From: Halalkalibacter alkalisediminis | Lineage (GTDB): Bacteria > Bacillota > Bacilli > Bacillales > Bacillaceae_D | DNA: 44,551 nt | NCBI RefSeq assembly: GCF_028610705.1 | Contig: NZ_JAQQWT010000027.1 | Span: 1 to 44,551, forward strand | Reading direction: 5' to 3' | In this document: in pieces, positions 1 to 8,541 of the stretch | How positions within the stretch are numbered: the stretch's first letter is position 1 | Layout: the number at the start of each line of letters is the position of its first letter | The notes under the pieces: generated by a model | What the model was told of the DNA's origin: nothing | The model's input: the letters and a program-made list of their open reading frames with translations, nothing else | Database searches by the model: none | Program-made: the position numbers and the translations under genes

Positions 1-36
1 CTAAGCTCCGCGAAAAAAACGAACCGTTTTTGTGAG

Positions 37-219
37 ATGGATTCATCGATTGATAAAAGAACTTCAGGGTTCAAACGACGTATGGCAGCCATCCAGTCTA
101 AGCCGGAAGTTGCAGCGAAACTCATTCATTTGTACAAGCGTGACAAAAGGAGGAATCTCTCGTTCAACGTTATGAATTGGGGATCTTGGTTGGTTTTAGT
201 AAGGCGTGCATTTTTTTGA
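37..219 (+). other. Unidentified short ORF at window edge
   Basis: A 60-codon open frame rich in Lys and Arg whose last 20 residues become hydrophobic. I do not recognise it. There is no convincing ribosome binding site before its ATG, and the window starts only 36 bases upstream, so it may be the tail or a decayed piece of a gene outside the window. It points towards the terminator at 227-259. Confidence 0.2.
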
Positions 220-226
220 ATACTAA

Positions 227-259
227 AAAAGCTGCTAACGACGACCGTTAACAGCTTTT
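227..259 (-). terminator. Terminator after selO, probably bidirectional
   Basis: Inverted repeat: AAAAGCTG-c-TAACG pairs with CGTTA-a-CAGCTTTT around a 5-nt loop. The outer arms give A/T runs on both sides. It begins 13 bases past the selO stop codon on the minus strand. Confidence 0.8.
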
Positions 260-271
260 CATCCTCATGTA

Positions 272-1744
272 TTATGTTCCGCAAAAAGTTCGATAATCAC
301 AGTTTACTTTCTCAGGCAGTGTAGCGTAATCAGCCTGTTCGAGCGAGTGCGCGTATGGATTTGCAAGCACATGTAGAAGCCGTTCCATCACGCTAAAGTT
401 TTGTTGTTTCACGGCAGCTTCGAGTGCCTCTTCTACCCGATGGTTGCGAGGAATAATTGCAGGATTGTTATTTCTCATCAATTGTAATGAGGAGTCCTTT
501 GATTCCTGCTGCCTTCCTAGTCTCGCTTGCCATAGCTTATGCCACATAGTAAATTCTTCCGTTTCAAATAGCACTGAACCCTCTAGCTTATCAAACGTTA
601 AGGCACGGAACGTATTCGTATAGTCAGCACTGTGTTTCTGCATCATGCTAAGAAGGTCTTCAATCAAGGATTCGTCCTCTTTTTCTTCGTTCCTTATTCC
701 TAGTTTCGCTCTCATTCCCTTGAGCCAATTGGAATGATACAACTTTGAAAAATTCGAAATCTCATCCTGAGCCAGTTTGACACCCTCCTCCTGGTTTTCA
801 TGCAACAGTGGCACTAGCGTCTCAGCGAATCGCGCTAGATTCCATCCGGCCATATACGGCTGATTGCCATAGGCATAACGGCCTTGAGTGTCAATCGAAC
901 TGAATACGGTTGCAGGGTCATAAGCGTCCATGAAGGCGCACGGACCGTAATCAATCGTTTCTCCACCAATCGCCATGTTGTCGGTGTTCATCACCCCGTG
1001 AATAAAGCCAATGAGTTGCCATTTGGCAATAAGCTCGGCCTGACGCTTGATCACTTCCTGAAGAAGGACCAAATAACGGTTTTCTACATCAGCAACTTCT
1101 GGAAAATGACGTTGTAATGTGTAGTCAACTAGCGCCTGAAGATCCTCTTCGTTGCCCCATTTGGAAGCAAATTGAAAGGTGCCGACACGTAAATGACTAG
1201 TGGCCACGCGTGTTAGAATGGCGCCAGGCTGGTCAGTTTCACGGATAACTAATTCACCCGTTGTTACCACGGCTAGACTGCGGGTAGTCGGAATACCAAG
1301 TCCATGCATCGCTTCACTAATGATATATTCACGTAGCATGGGACCAAGCCCCGCTCGTCCATCGCCACCGCGCGAGTATGGCGTTCGACCTGAACCCTTG
1401 AGCTGAATATCCATCCGCTCACCTTGGGGAGTAATCTGCTCACCAAGTAACAAAGCCCGACCGTCCCCTAACATGTTAAAATGCCCAAATTGATGCCCCG
1501 CATAAGCTTGAGCAAGAGGAAAAGCGCCTTCAGGAGCCTGATTACCACCGAATACGGCTACATTCTCTTCCCGCTGTAGAGCTTGTACGTTCATCCCTAG
1601 TGATGTCGCCAGCGGTTTATTAAGAATAATCAACTTCGGTGCGCGTACAGGGTTTAAGTTGATTTTCGTAAAAAATGGTTGCGGCAGACGGGCATAACTG
1701 TTGTCTAAATTCCATCCGGTTTCTGTTTCTTGTTCCTTTGTCAT
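272..1744 (-). CDS. selO: Protein adenylyltransferase SelO (YdiU family)
   Basis: 490-aa protein of the SelO/YdiU pseudokinase-fold family, which transfers AMP from ATP to Ser, Thr or Tyr of target proteins. Visible family features are the Gly/Arg-rich segment [20 protein letters not shown] in the N-terminal third, the block HGVMNTDNM followed by [11 protein letters not shown], and the typical C-terminal ending YRTFCGT. The family is about 480-490 residues long, so the protein is complete. The frame is open 23 codons further upstream, but AAAGGAG lies 5-6 bases before the ATG at 1744 and the family start matches MTKEQE, so I use that start. It is monocistronic. Known members act in oxidative-stress protection; that role is inferred here. 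Confidence 0.93.
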   Translation of the reverse strand: MTKEQETETGWNLDNSYARLPQPFFTKINLNPVRAPKLIILNKPLATSLGMNVQALQREENVAVFGGNQAPEGAFPLAQAYAGHQFGHFNMLGDGRALLLGEQITPQGERMDIQLKGSGRTPYSRGGDGRAGLGPMLREYIISEAMHGLGIPTTRSLAVVTTGELVIRETDQPGAILTRVATSHLRVGTFQFASKWGNEEDLQALVDYTLQRHFPEVADVENRYLVLLQEVIKRQAELIAKWQLIGFIHGVMNTDNMAIGGETIDYGPCAFMDAYDPATVFSSIDTQGRYAYGNQPYMAGWNLARFAETLVPLLHENQEEGVKLAQDEISNFSKLYHSNWLKGMRAKLGIRNEEKEDESLIEDLLSMMQKHSADYTNTFRALTFDKLEGSVLFETEEFTMWHKLWQARLGRQQESKDSSLQLMRNNNPAIIPRNHRVEEALEAAVKQQNFSVMERLLHVLANPYAHSLEQADYATLPEKVNCDYRTFCGT

Positions 1745-1951
1745 TATGTCTCCTTTTATCTTTTGTCTTTGTATACAATCACTTCTTTTACAAACGATTC
1801 CAACTGGTTTCAAATCAACATAGACAACCCTTTTTATTGTCTACTTCTGTGTTTTTTATTATACTCTTTCTGCTTGATGATCGCGCCCTTTAACTCTTTT
1901 TACATACAAACTTCCCATTGCGCTTTAACGAAACATCTTCTTGTAAAACAG

Positions 1952-1983
1952 AGAAAAGGCGTAAGCCCCAAAAGACTTACACC
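1952..1983 (-). terminator. Terminator of the broken oxidase-like gene
   Basis: On the minus strand GGTGTAAG pairs with CTTACGCC (one G-U pair) over a 10-nt loop, followed by TTTTCT. It begins 12 bases past the original stop of the pseudogene at 1996-2391. Confidence 0.65.
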
Positions 1984-1995
1984 CAAATTCCTACC

Positions 1996-2391
1996 TTACT
2001 TCTGGAATAAATGTTGAGCATCTTCTCGCTTTACAATTTTAAGCACATTAATGGTAAACAAGATGACAGGACAGATATGATTAGAAGAGTAGCTCCAATT
2101 GGAATAAAGAATTCAAGTGATGGATTTCCTTGCAGAAAGAAAAACAGATCAACCATCATCAACGGTAAACCGATGTTAGGAGCCAAAAATGAACCTTACC
2201 TAGAAGACTAGACTCTTCCTTAGGAACATTGTGTAAATAATACCAGCCAAAGTCATCGAAGTCCAACCTAACAAGTTGATATGTGCATGGACCCCTGTAA
2301 GATTAGAACCATGAGCAACCGACATATAATAGCCAAGTAAAACACCTATTACAAAATAAACAACTGAGATTTTGATGAATGTAACTCCCAT
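1996..2391 (-). pseudogene. Broken cytochrome-c-oxidase-like small membrane protein
   Basis: The first 57 codons (from ATG 2391) read as the N-terminus of the small membrane protein often annotated in Bacillaceae as cytochrome-c oxidase (heme-copper oxidase subunit I-like). They include the TM segment VVYFVIGVLLGYYM and the HINLLGW motif. After IIYTMF the frame breaks, but the family continues in other frames: FPKEESSLLGKVHFWL, then IGLPLMMVDLFFFLQGN and FFIPIGATLLIISV, then FTINVLKIVKREDAQHLFQK and TAA at 1996-1998. So there are at least three frameshifts, and total length is still a multiple of three (132 codons). The intact protein is about 130 aa. A weak GAGGTG site precedes the start. 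Family identity is from memory of the conserved sequence. Confidence 0.8.
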
Positions 2392-2458
2392 CTTTTCAGC
2401 ACCTCACCGGTTGCCATTATATAGATGTTCCCACTACTTTATCCTCATAAAAATAAGC

Positions 2459-2490
2459 CTGACACGTTGTCGAATTCGACAACGTGTCAG
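2459..2490 (-). terminator. Perfect 32-nt palindrome, terminator-like
   Basis: The 32 bases are identical to their own reverse complement, with CTGACACGTTGTCGAA as the left arm and an EcoRI-type GAATTC centre. On the minus strand the hairpin is followed by GCTTATTTTTAT, as in an intrinsic terminator. There is no minus-strand gene directly upstream except the glutaredoxin operon, which has its own terminator at 3401-3446. Confidence 0.6.
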
Positions 2491-2600
2491 ACTCGCTTCT
2501 TCTAAGCAATTAGTTTCGCAAATGAATGTTCTTTTTTTTTCTGCATGTTTTGCTGATTTTCAATCTCTACTTTTCTTAACTCTTCAAACAATTTTAGGCG

Positions 2601-3397
2601 ATGAGCACTAGTGTTTTGTTCTTCAAGAGCTTTTATTATCATAGGCGCTAGGACGTCGGCATCTTTCAATCGTCTTTTTACATGGTTTAGTAGGCAATCA
2701 ACACGTGTTTAAAGTTGAAGCCAACCATCTAAGCTCAAACTCCAAACGATCTCCTATGATTATTTAGGGCACGGTTCTGGTTTAGGGTCGAGTGTTTCAT
2801 TTACACTTAACCAGTTAGTAGCACAACTTTTTGAAGTATTTGAAACCGAAAACATAGATCGAGCTAACATTTGCGCATTAAGCTTTGGTTGTTATATTGC
2901 CCACGCGTTTGAAGAAAGATATCCTGATAAGGTACTGAGCATTTGTAACATTGGCGGTCATTACAACAATCCATCTTTTTTGTTCGATCAATTTATACTC
3001 TCGCTAAATGAACCGATAGATGATTATTCAGCTTGGCTCACGACTTAGGCTGACAGAGTTAAGCCCAATACGAAAGACATGCCAAACCCTTTTAATGCTA
3101 AATCAAAAGAGATTTTCTTGAAATATGGGTTACTCATGCACCCCTCGATTATCAAACAATCTCTAGAGATCCGCCTTCAGTACGATTTGAAATCGGTTTT
3201 AACTAAATTCCAAAAACCTATTTTTTGGTTAAGCGGAGAATATGACTTTTTATATCGAAGTTGCACGTATGTTTTACTTGAAATCATTCCGCATGTTCAG
3301 TATGTCGAAATTCAAAATGCAGGACATTTAGTTCATTTGAATCAGAGTGAACTCTTTCTCTAAAAAATATGAATCCTTTTTGTTAGGTCTTAAATAG
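2601..3397 (+). pseudogene. Broken alpha/beta hydrolase
   Basis: Pieces of one alpha/beta hydrolase can be read in order on the plus strand: MSTSVLFFKSFYYHRR from ATG 2601, then LSIVFLHGLVGNQHVFK (oxyanion HG), DYLGHGSGLGSS, the nucleophile elbow ICALSFGCYIAH (Ser in xLSFG), KYGLLMHPSIIKQSLEIR, the acid region WLSGEYDFLY and the histidine block QNAGHLVHL. They are separated by frameshifts near 2650 and 2755, an in-frame TAG near 3046 (after AWLTT) and a frameshift near 3355. The corrected C-terminus FSKKYESFLLGLK ends at TAG 3395-3397. It is clearly non-functional. The substrate is unknown. Confidence 0.8.
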
Positions 3398-3400
3398 AAG

Positions 3401-3446
3401 AAGAAGACTCCCTCGGTCACCATACACCTTGGAAGTCTTCTTTATC
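3401..3446 (-). terminator. Terminator of the glutaredoxin/ytxJ operon
   Basis: AAGAAGACT (3401-3409) pairs with AGTCTTCTT (3434-3442) over a 24-nt loop. It lies directly downstream of the glutaredoxin stop on the minus strand and also just after the hydrolase pseudogene on the plus strand, so it may serve both. Confidence 0.6.
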
Positions 3447-3447
3447 T

Positions 3448-3687
3448 TTACTTTTTAGCGTTGTCAATTAGCTCTTTCAGTTCGGGTGTAAACCCTTTAA
3501 CAGCTTGGTCCCCAACAACGGTAACAGGGACACCCATGAATCCAAATTTCTCTACTTCTTTTTGGTATTCTTTACTTGCCATCACATCTCTTACCTCAAA
3601 TGAAACACCTTCATCCGTTAACATTTGTTTCACATACGTGCACTCTACACAGCCATCTGTTGAATAGACAATCACTTGTTTACTCAT
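3448..3687 (-). CDS. Glutaredoxin-family thiol-disulfide protein
   Basis: 79-aa thioredoxin-fold protein of the glutaredoxin/NrdH type. The redox motif CVEC is at residues 13-16 after the first beta strand (VIVYSTDG). The cis-Pro segment GVPVTVV and the GF of the last helix are typical. It probably reduces mixed disulfides or acts as an electron donor. Its start codon overlaps the stop of ytxJ by 4 bases (ATGA), so the two are translationally coupled. The pairing with a bacillithiol-linked protein suggests it works on bacillithiolated proteins; that is inference. Confidence 0.88.
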   Translation of the reverse strand: MSKQVIVYSTDGCVECTYVKQMLTDEGVSFEVRDVMASKEYQKEVEKFGFMGVPVTVVGDQAVKGFTPELKELIDNAKK

Positions 3688-4013
3688 TCACCGACAGCTT
3701 CCTTTAACGCGTTTTTTGTAATTTTCCAGTGAGATGTATTCCAAAGAACGTTCCCATCTTCAATCAAGAAAATTTGTGGTGATTCATGCTTTATTCCAAG
3801 CTCTTCCGCAATTTGATTCGATACAGGTCGATCTTCAATAACTAATACAATCGCAGCAGACGTGTTCGACTCCTCAACAAACGCTTGAAATTCTTCATGT
3901 GCTTTCGCACTAATTGGGCAAGTCGTACTATGCTTAAAAAGCAAGTGTTTCCCTGGTTGCTTTACAAATTCAGTCATGTCTTCCATACTTGTTAGTTGTT
4001 TAATTTCCATCAT
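3684..4013 (-). CDS. ytxJ: YtxJ, bacillithiol system redox-active protein (monothiol bacilliredoxin type)
   Basis: 109-aa thioredoxin-fold protein with a single active cysteine in TTCPIS (Cys32), the signature of the YtxJ (DUF2847) family, named bacillithiol system redox-active protein YtxJ. The middle part (VLVIEDRPVSNQIAEELGIKH followed by SPQIFLI) matches the family and includes the cis-Pro. Two ATG codons are adjacent at the start and only an imperfect AGGATGG site precedes them, so the start could be 4013 or 4010. It is first gene of a two-gene operon with the glutaredoxin. Confidence 0.9.
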   Translation of the reverse strand: MMEIKQLTSMEDMTEFVKQPGKHLLFKHSTTCPISAKAHEEFQAFVEESNTSAAIVLVIEDRPVSNQIAEELGIKHESPQIFLIEDGNVLWNTSHWKITKNALKEAVGE

Positions 4014-4298
4014 TCACACCATCCTAATTTTTTATCTGTTATTTAGATTACTTGGAGATACTTTAGCATATTATGTCAGCTTTGACTAAAAAAATGCTTT
4101 TATAGAGCTAGGTAACCTCCGTATCTCTTTTAATCCCTGTAAGAGCGAGGAAAGGTATTAATCGTAAATAAAAGATGTAACATCACATAAATAATGAAAT
4201 GAAGGAAGAAATAAAACCGAGTGATTCGTATAAAATCTTTTTATTTTTTTATTTCTCCTCCCTAGTTGATAATACTTTGAGAAAAGGAGGAGAAATTG

Positions 4299-4772
4299 AT
4301 GCAACTCGAACGTTTCATTATTAAATTCGGTATTTTTTTCGGTCTACTATCTACCGTTACTTTATTTAAAAAACCATCGGTAAAGAGTTGGTTACCTTTG
4401 TATTCGCTAAAATGTTTTACCCATTATATCTTTGACAAAATTTTAGTTGAAACGAAGCAAGTAAAGTACCCAATTAGGTTTTTACCTAAGGTGTTCAAAA
4501 TAAATGTTATTTATGACTTCTTGGTCTGCCCTTACCTATCCATTTGGTATTGTCAATCGACTTATAACTCCAAACTCCAAGATGTCCTAGGCAAATTAAT
4601 TCTTTTTGCTATCCCTCAGGCCCTTTATGAGGTCACACTTGAAAGAAAAACAAAAGCCCTACAATTTAAAGGGAATTGGAAATGGATTTACTCGTTTTAC
4701 CTTGTATTCGTTGTGAAAATCATTTCAAGAGGACTACTAGGTTTGTTCAAAAGGACTTACGTCAATCCATAA
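4299..4772 (+). CDS. CBO0543-type integral membrane protein
   Basis: 157-aa membrane protein rich in Phe, Leu, Ile and Trp, with hydrophobic segments near the N-terminus, around residues 65-85 and near the C-terminus. Composition and the pattern KGNWKWIYSFYLVFVVKIISRGLL recall the CBO0543 family of Bacillaceae membrane proteins of unknown function. AAAAGGAGG ends 8 bases before the ATG at 4299; an in-frame TTG directly before it (4296) is a possible but less likely start. It stands alone. Confidence 0.7.
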   Translation: MQLERFIIKFGIFFGLLSTVTLFKKPSVKSWLPLYSLKCFTHYIFDKILVETKQVKYPIRFLPKVFKINVIYDFLVCPYLSIWYCQSTYNSKLQDVLGKLILFAIPQALYEVTLERKTKALQFKGNWKWIYSFYLVFVVKIISRGLLGLFKRTYVNP

Positions 4773-4913
4773 AACAAATGTGATTAAACAACACCTTGTA
4801 TCTACGAATAATAAATATCTGACCTACCCCTTGAATCATATAAAATTTCTTGTAATTTCATCTTAATAAAACCCTCATCAACTAATTTCTTATACACCCT
4901 TTACAAACTCGCA

Positions 4914-4956
4914 CAAAAAAACACCTGTCACTTTGCTTTTCTGACAAGTGACAGGT
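4914..4956 (-). terminator. Terminator of the PTS/glucosidase operon
   Basis: Perfect 11-bp stem ACCTGTCACTT / AAGTGACAGGT (4923-4933 with 4946-4956) followed on the minus strand by GTTTTTTTG. It lies 24 bases after the EIIBC stop. Confidence 0.9.
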
Positions 4957-4979
4957 ACTTCATCCTCATAACGCTTCAA

Positions 4980-6431
4980 TTACATTGAACTCACATTGTT
5001 TACTTTTCGATCTTGATCCTCTACCATTACTTCTTTTGGTACGGCAAATAAGTAGGTGATCATAAATGCAGCTGCAAATGTTATGACGGAAACCACCAGA
5101 TAAGCAAGCAACTGATTCCAATCATAAATGTACATTAAAGGAGAGAGAACTACAGCCAAACCATATGAATTTGCTTGGATGTTTAATAAGGATAGAATCG
5201 CACCTCCAGCAGCTGAGCAAGCAATCATAACATAAAGAGGTTTCATGCTATACCTCATCACGACACCAAACAAAGCCGGTTCACTAACACCCAGTAATTG
5301 TGTAGCCGTTGCACTCGCTCCTGTAACCTTTACCGTACTTTTTTTCGCTTTTACCGTAATCCCCAAACAAGTACCTGCATTCGCAAATCCGTACATCGCA
5401 CATAAAGTAATCAGCGGGTTAAACCCTGTATTTGCAAGCAACGTTGTTTCGATCATGATAAATAAATGATGCATCCCCGTCATAACTGCTAACGGATAGA
5501 TAAAGCCAATCAACAGCCCCCCAATACCAAGAGGAATATCAATCAATTGCGTAACAACCGTTACTAATCCCATTTCAACAAAATGCAATAAAGGTCCTAA
5601 AATGAGTAAACCTGTAATCATCATAGATAATAAAACAAAGAATGGAGTAAAAATTAAATCTAATGCATTTGGCATGATAGCCCGTAACTTCTTCTCTAAT
5701 TTTGCTCCAAGAATTCCCATCACAAGAGCAGTTAACACACTACCTTGATAACCAACAACCGGTATGAAACCGAAAGCTATAATAGGATCTACTCCACTAT
5801 TGATATCTGCTACCGCATACGCATTAGGCAATGCAGGAGATACAAGCATTAATCCAAGTACAAAACCAATAATAGGCATACCGCCAAAATTCCTAAAGGC
5901 AGACCAACAAATTAAAGCTGGTAAAAACGCAAAAGCCGTGTCTGTCAGAACAGAAATAAGTGTCTGCAAATATTCAGGAATATCATCAATGCTCATGCCA
6001 ACTAAGCTTAAGAACGCCTCACTGAACATAACACCCTTTAAGCCAAGGAATAAACCTGTTGCAGCAATGATTGGGATAATAGGAATAAAGATATCAGCTA
6101 GCGTTCGGACAGCCTTTCTAATTCCCTTTTCCTTATTTCTAGATGGTGATTCCTTTTTCGCTTGCTCATCCTCCCGATCCGGTTGCCCCCCCCTTAAAGC
6201 GGCATAGACTTTATTGACTGTACCAGTACCTAAAATGACCTGATATTGACCCGCATTGTAAAATACACCTTTCACTTCATCAATTTTTTCAATAGACTCG
6301 TCATCAATCTTCTCGCGATCTTTAACGGAGAATCGCAACCTTGTTGCACAATGAACATACGATTCTATATTATCCTCGCCAATGACATCGATAATTTCTT
6401 TCCCTATACGTTCGTATTTATTTTCATTCAT
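4980..6431 (-). CDS. PTS sugar transporter EIIBC (sucrose/trehalose-type glucoside)
   Basis: 483-aa phosphotransferase permease. The EIIB domain (about residues 1-80) carries the phospho-cysteine in YVHCATRLRF (Cys28). A charged linker leads to the EIIC domain (about 105-465) with some ten membrane segments and the conserved stretch HHLFIMIETTL. There is no EIIA domain, so a separate EIIA, probably the glucose one, must supply phosphate. Its ATG overlaps the end of the glucosidase gene by 8 bases, which shows coupled translation. The architecture fits the sucrose, trehalose and alpha-glucoside EIIBC group. Without a search I cannot fix the sugar; the partner hydrolase suggests a phosphorylated alpha-glucoside such as trehalose, sucrose or isomaltose. 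Confidence 0.88.
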   Translation of the reverse strand: MNENKYERIGKEIIDVIGEDNIESYVHCATRLRFSVKDREKIDDESIEKIDEVKGVFYNAGQYQVILGTGTVNKVYAALRGGQPDREDEQAKKESPSRNKEKGIRKAVRTLADIFIPIIPIIAATGLFLGLKGVMFSEAFLSLVGMSIDDIPEYLQTLISVLTDTAFAFLPALICWSAFRNFGGMPIIGFVLGLMLVSPALPNAYAVADINSGVDPIIAFGFIPVVGYQGSVLTALVMGILGAKLEKKLRAIMPNALDLIFTPFFVLLSMMITGLLILGPLLHFVEMGLVTVVTQLIDIPLGIGGLLIGFIYPLAVMTGMHHLFIMIETTLLANTGFNPLITLCAMYGFANAGTCLGITVKAKKSTVKVTGASATATQLLGVSEPALFGVVMRYSMKPLYVMIACSAAGGAILSLLNIQANSYGLAVVLSPLMYIYDWNQLLAYLVVSVITFAAAFMITYLFAVPKEVMVEDQDRKVNNVSSM

Positions 6432-8127
6432 GATGGCTCGCTTCTTTCTTTAAGAGTACTAATGCTTGGTATGGCTTTAACGAACATTTTTGCTTAAGTG
6501 ATGGAACTGTTTCTTCTTTGTAATTGTCTAATAATACATCATACTTAGTAAGTTCTAATTCAACTGGTTGACTCTCAGATGAAAAATTGTAATAGCAAAC
6601 AACCTCTTCTTGATTCCATATACGCTTATACGCCACAATCGTCGGATGATCTTCAAGGATCGGTTCAATCTCTCCATATGTTAAGCAGTCACACGCCTCA
6701 CTCTTTTGTCTTACTTGAATGATTTCTTTATAAAATTGTAAGATTGAATGTGGATCTTGTTCTTGTTGTTCCGCATTGATCGTTTTATAATTCTCATTCA
6801 TCCCTAACCATGGCTTAACTTCTGAGAAACCACCATATTCTTTAGCATTCCAATGAAATGGTGTTCTAGAATTATCACGGCTTCGTAAATTAATAAAGTG
6901 CAATGCTTCTTCTGCACTAAAGCCTTCCTTCATAGAACGGTAGTACTGATCAATACTCGAAATATCGTCGAATTCTTCAATTCTTTTGCGTTCAAAGTTA
7001 GTCATTCCAATTTCTTGCCCTTGATAGATAAAAGGCGTTCCCCTAAGAAAGAAAAACATAGCTCCTAGCATGGTCGCAGAATGGAAATGTCGATCCTCTT
7101 CCTGTTTGATATACTTGCTTATTGAGCGATTCTGATCATGATTTTCTAAAAAGTTTGCTCCCCAACCCGCTTTTTGGATTTCCCTCTGACTAGTGAAGAT
7201 TAATTTCTTTAAATCTAGTACGTTCCAATCTATTCTTCTAAACCACTCACTACCAGAAGCTACATCAAGGTCTGCATACCTAAAATCAAAAATCATTGAA
7301 AAATAACCATTGTCCCCAATGTAATCACCATATTGATCATAAGGTACCCCAGGAGCTTCCCCAATCGTCACACAATCATACTTAGAAAATGTTTTGTCTT
7401 TTAATTCATGTAAGAATGTTTCAATACCTGGTTGATTACGAGCTTTCTTTGTACATTTTACAAGTCCATCTACTCCATCAGCAGGCAAATCACCATAGTT
7501 TTGGTCTTTTTTTATAAACGTTATTGCATCCACTCGAAATCCAGCAATACCTTTATCTAACCAGAAATTCACCATTTGATATAATTCTTCACGAACTTGC
7601 TTGTTTTCCCAATTTAAGTCCGGTTGTTTAACATCAAATGAATGGAAATAGTACTGATCCGTATTTTTCAAAGGTTCCCACACACTACCTCCGAAAACAG
7701 AGCGCCAGTTAGTAGGAGGTTGACCATCTTTGCCAGATTTCAAAATGTAATAGTCTCTATATTTACTAGTTTCTGGATTTTCTAATAAATCTTGAAACCA
7801 AATATGTTCATCTGATGTATGATTGATGACTAGATCAAGTACAACCTTAATTCCTTTTTCTTTGGCTTGATCAATTAACTCATCTAGATCTTTCATTTTT
7901 CCAAACTCAGGATTTAATTGATAATAATCTGAGATATCATATCCATTATCGGCCATTGGAGATTGGTAAATCGGACATATCCACACCATTGTAATCCCCA
8001 AAGACTGTAAGTAATCTAGTTTTTGTGTAATCCCTTTTATATCACCTATTCCATCGTTATTCGAATCATAAAAACTTTTAGGATATATTTGATAAATAAC
8101 TTCTTTTTGCCACCACTTCTTCTCCAT
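6424..8127 (-). CDS. GH13 alpha-glucosidase / phospho-alpha-glucosidase
   Basis: 567-aa glycoside hydrolase family 13 enzyme of the oligo-1,6-glucosidase/TreA/sucrose-isomerase clade. In order it has WWQKEVIYQIYPKSF, DLVINHTSDEH, the nucleophile motif GFRVDAI (Asp about 200), the acid/base motif TIGEAPG (Glu about 257) and ENHDQNR (Asp about 331). It probably cleaves the sugar delivered by the EIIBC encoded 8 bases overlapping downstream. GEAPG resembles oligo-1,6-glucosidase (GEMPG) more than phosphotrehalase (GEMSS), so trehalose-6-phosphate is not assured. The frame opens at 8202, but that ATG lies inside a LacI operator; GGAGG spaced 7 bases before 8127 gives the true start. Confidence 0.88.
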   Translation of the reverse strand: MEKKWWQKEVIYQIYPKSFYDSNNDGIGDIKGITQKLDYLQSLGITMVWICPIYQSPMADNGYDISDYYQLNPEFGKMKDLDELIDQAKEKGIKVVLDLVINHTSDEHIWFQDLLENPETSKYRDYYILKSGKDGQPPTNWRSVFGGSVWEPLKNTDQYYFHSFDVKQPDLNWENKQVREELYQMVNFWLDKGIAGFRVDAITFIKKDQNYGDLPADGVDGLVKCTKKARNQPGIETFLHELKDKTFSKYDCVTIGEAPGVPYDQYGDYIGDNGYFSMIFDFRYADLDVASGSEWFRRIDWNVLDLKKLIFTSQREIQKAGWGANFLENHDQNRSISKYIKQEEDRHFHSATMLGAMFFFLRGTPFIYQGQEIGMTNFERKRIEEFDDISSIDQYYRSMKEGFSAEEALHFINLRSRDNSRTPFHWNAKEYGGFSEVKPWLGMNENYKTINAEQQEQDPHSILQFYKEIIQVRQKSEACDCLTYGEIEPILEDHPTIVAYKRIWNQEEVVCYYNFSSESQPVELELTKYDVLLDNYKEETVPSLKQKCSLKPYQALVLLKKEASHHE

Positions 8128-8184
8128 GTTGTTCCCTCCATTAGTTGTATTAGATTTAAAATATTCTACGTCTTCTGCCTTATT

Positions 8185-8200
8185 GTGGTATCGGTTCCAC
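8185..8200 (-). promoter_or_regulatory. LacI-type operator 1 of the glucosidase operon
   Basis: GTGGAACCGATACCAC (minus strand) is an imperfect palindrome with a central CG: half-sites TGGNANCG facing each other, typical of LacI-family operators. It sits 58 bases upstream of the glucosidase start and just downstream of the weaker promoter at 8214-8243. The 14-base core recurs at 8299. Confidence 0.8.
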
Positions 8201-8213
8201 ATTACCTCAAAAA

Positions 8214-8243
8214 AATATAGAGTACAATTTTTCTGAATTTCAA
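8214..8243 (-). promoter_or_regulatory. Possible second sigma-A promoter of the glucosidase operon
   Basis: TTGAAA (8238-8243) and TATATT (8214-8219) on the minus strand with an 18-bp spacer. Operator 1 would cover its early transcribed region. Confidence 0.45.
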
Positions 8244-8298
8244 AAGGTATAATAACAATTATGCAAATGATCTACGAACGATAACACAAAAAATCAAT

Positions 8299-8316
8299 GT
8301 GGTATCGGTTCCGCAC
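8299..8316 (-). promoter_or_regulatory. LacI-type operator 2 of the glucosidase operon
   Basis: Repeats the core GTGGTATCGGTTCC of operator 1 exactly, about 115 bp upstream, with a slightly longer right flank (CCGCAC instead of CCAC). Paired operators at this distance fit looping or roadblock repression by the neighbouring LacI protein. Confidence 0.75.
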
Positions 8317-8372
8317 TGAACCAAAAAAATAACCATTTAGTTATTATGGTTATGGAGACGATTTCTGTTTCT

Positions 8373-8401
8373 ATTATATTTTTGTTTTCGAGTTCTGTCA
8401 A
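8373..8401 (-). promoter_or_regulatory. Consensus sigma-A promoter with cre-like box
   Basis: On the minus strand TTGACA (8396-8401) and TATAAT (8373-8378) are separated by exactly 17 bp, a full consensus promoter. The 14 bases 8396-8409 read GGAAAGCGTTGACA, matching the CcpA cre consensus TGWNANCGNTNNCA at all but the first position, and overlap the -35 box. This predicts glucose repression on top of LacI control. Confidence 0.8.
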
Positions 8402-8473
8402 CGCTTTCCTAGCTGATTTCCAATGCTCAAATTTCTATTTAATTCAAAGAAAGGCTAGATAGTGATTTCAACA

Positions 8474-8507
8474 ACAAAGTGAAACTGTGTTGAGAGTTTC
8501 ACTTTGT
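8474..8507 (-). terminator. Hairpin after the LacI regulator gene
   Basis: Perfect 12-bp stem ACAAAGTGAAAC / GTTTCACTTTGT with a 10-nt loop, 35 bases past the regulator stop. The U-run on the minus side is weak (TGTTGAAAT), so it may be a poor terminator or mRNA stabiliser. Confidence 0.55.
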
Positions 8508-8541
8508 CCCCCATTTTCCGAGGAATTAGCCATGGTGTATA

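Noticed and set aside
2502-2708. Minus-strand open frame with helical, charged residues ending KEHSFAKLIA
   Set aside because: It overlaps the N-terminal part of the hydrolase pseudogene on the plus strand, has no start codon, and is best explained as a shadow frame.
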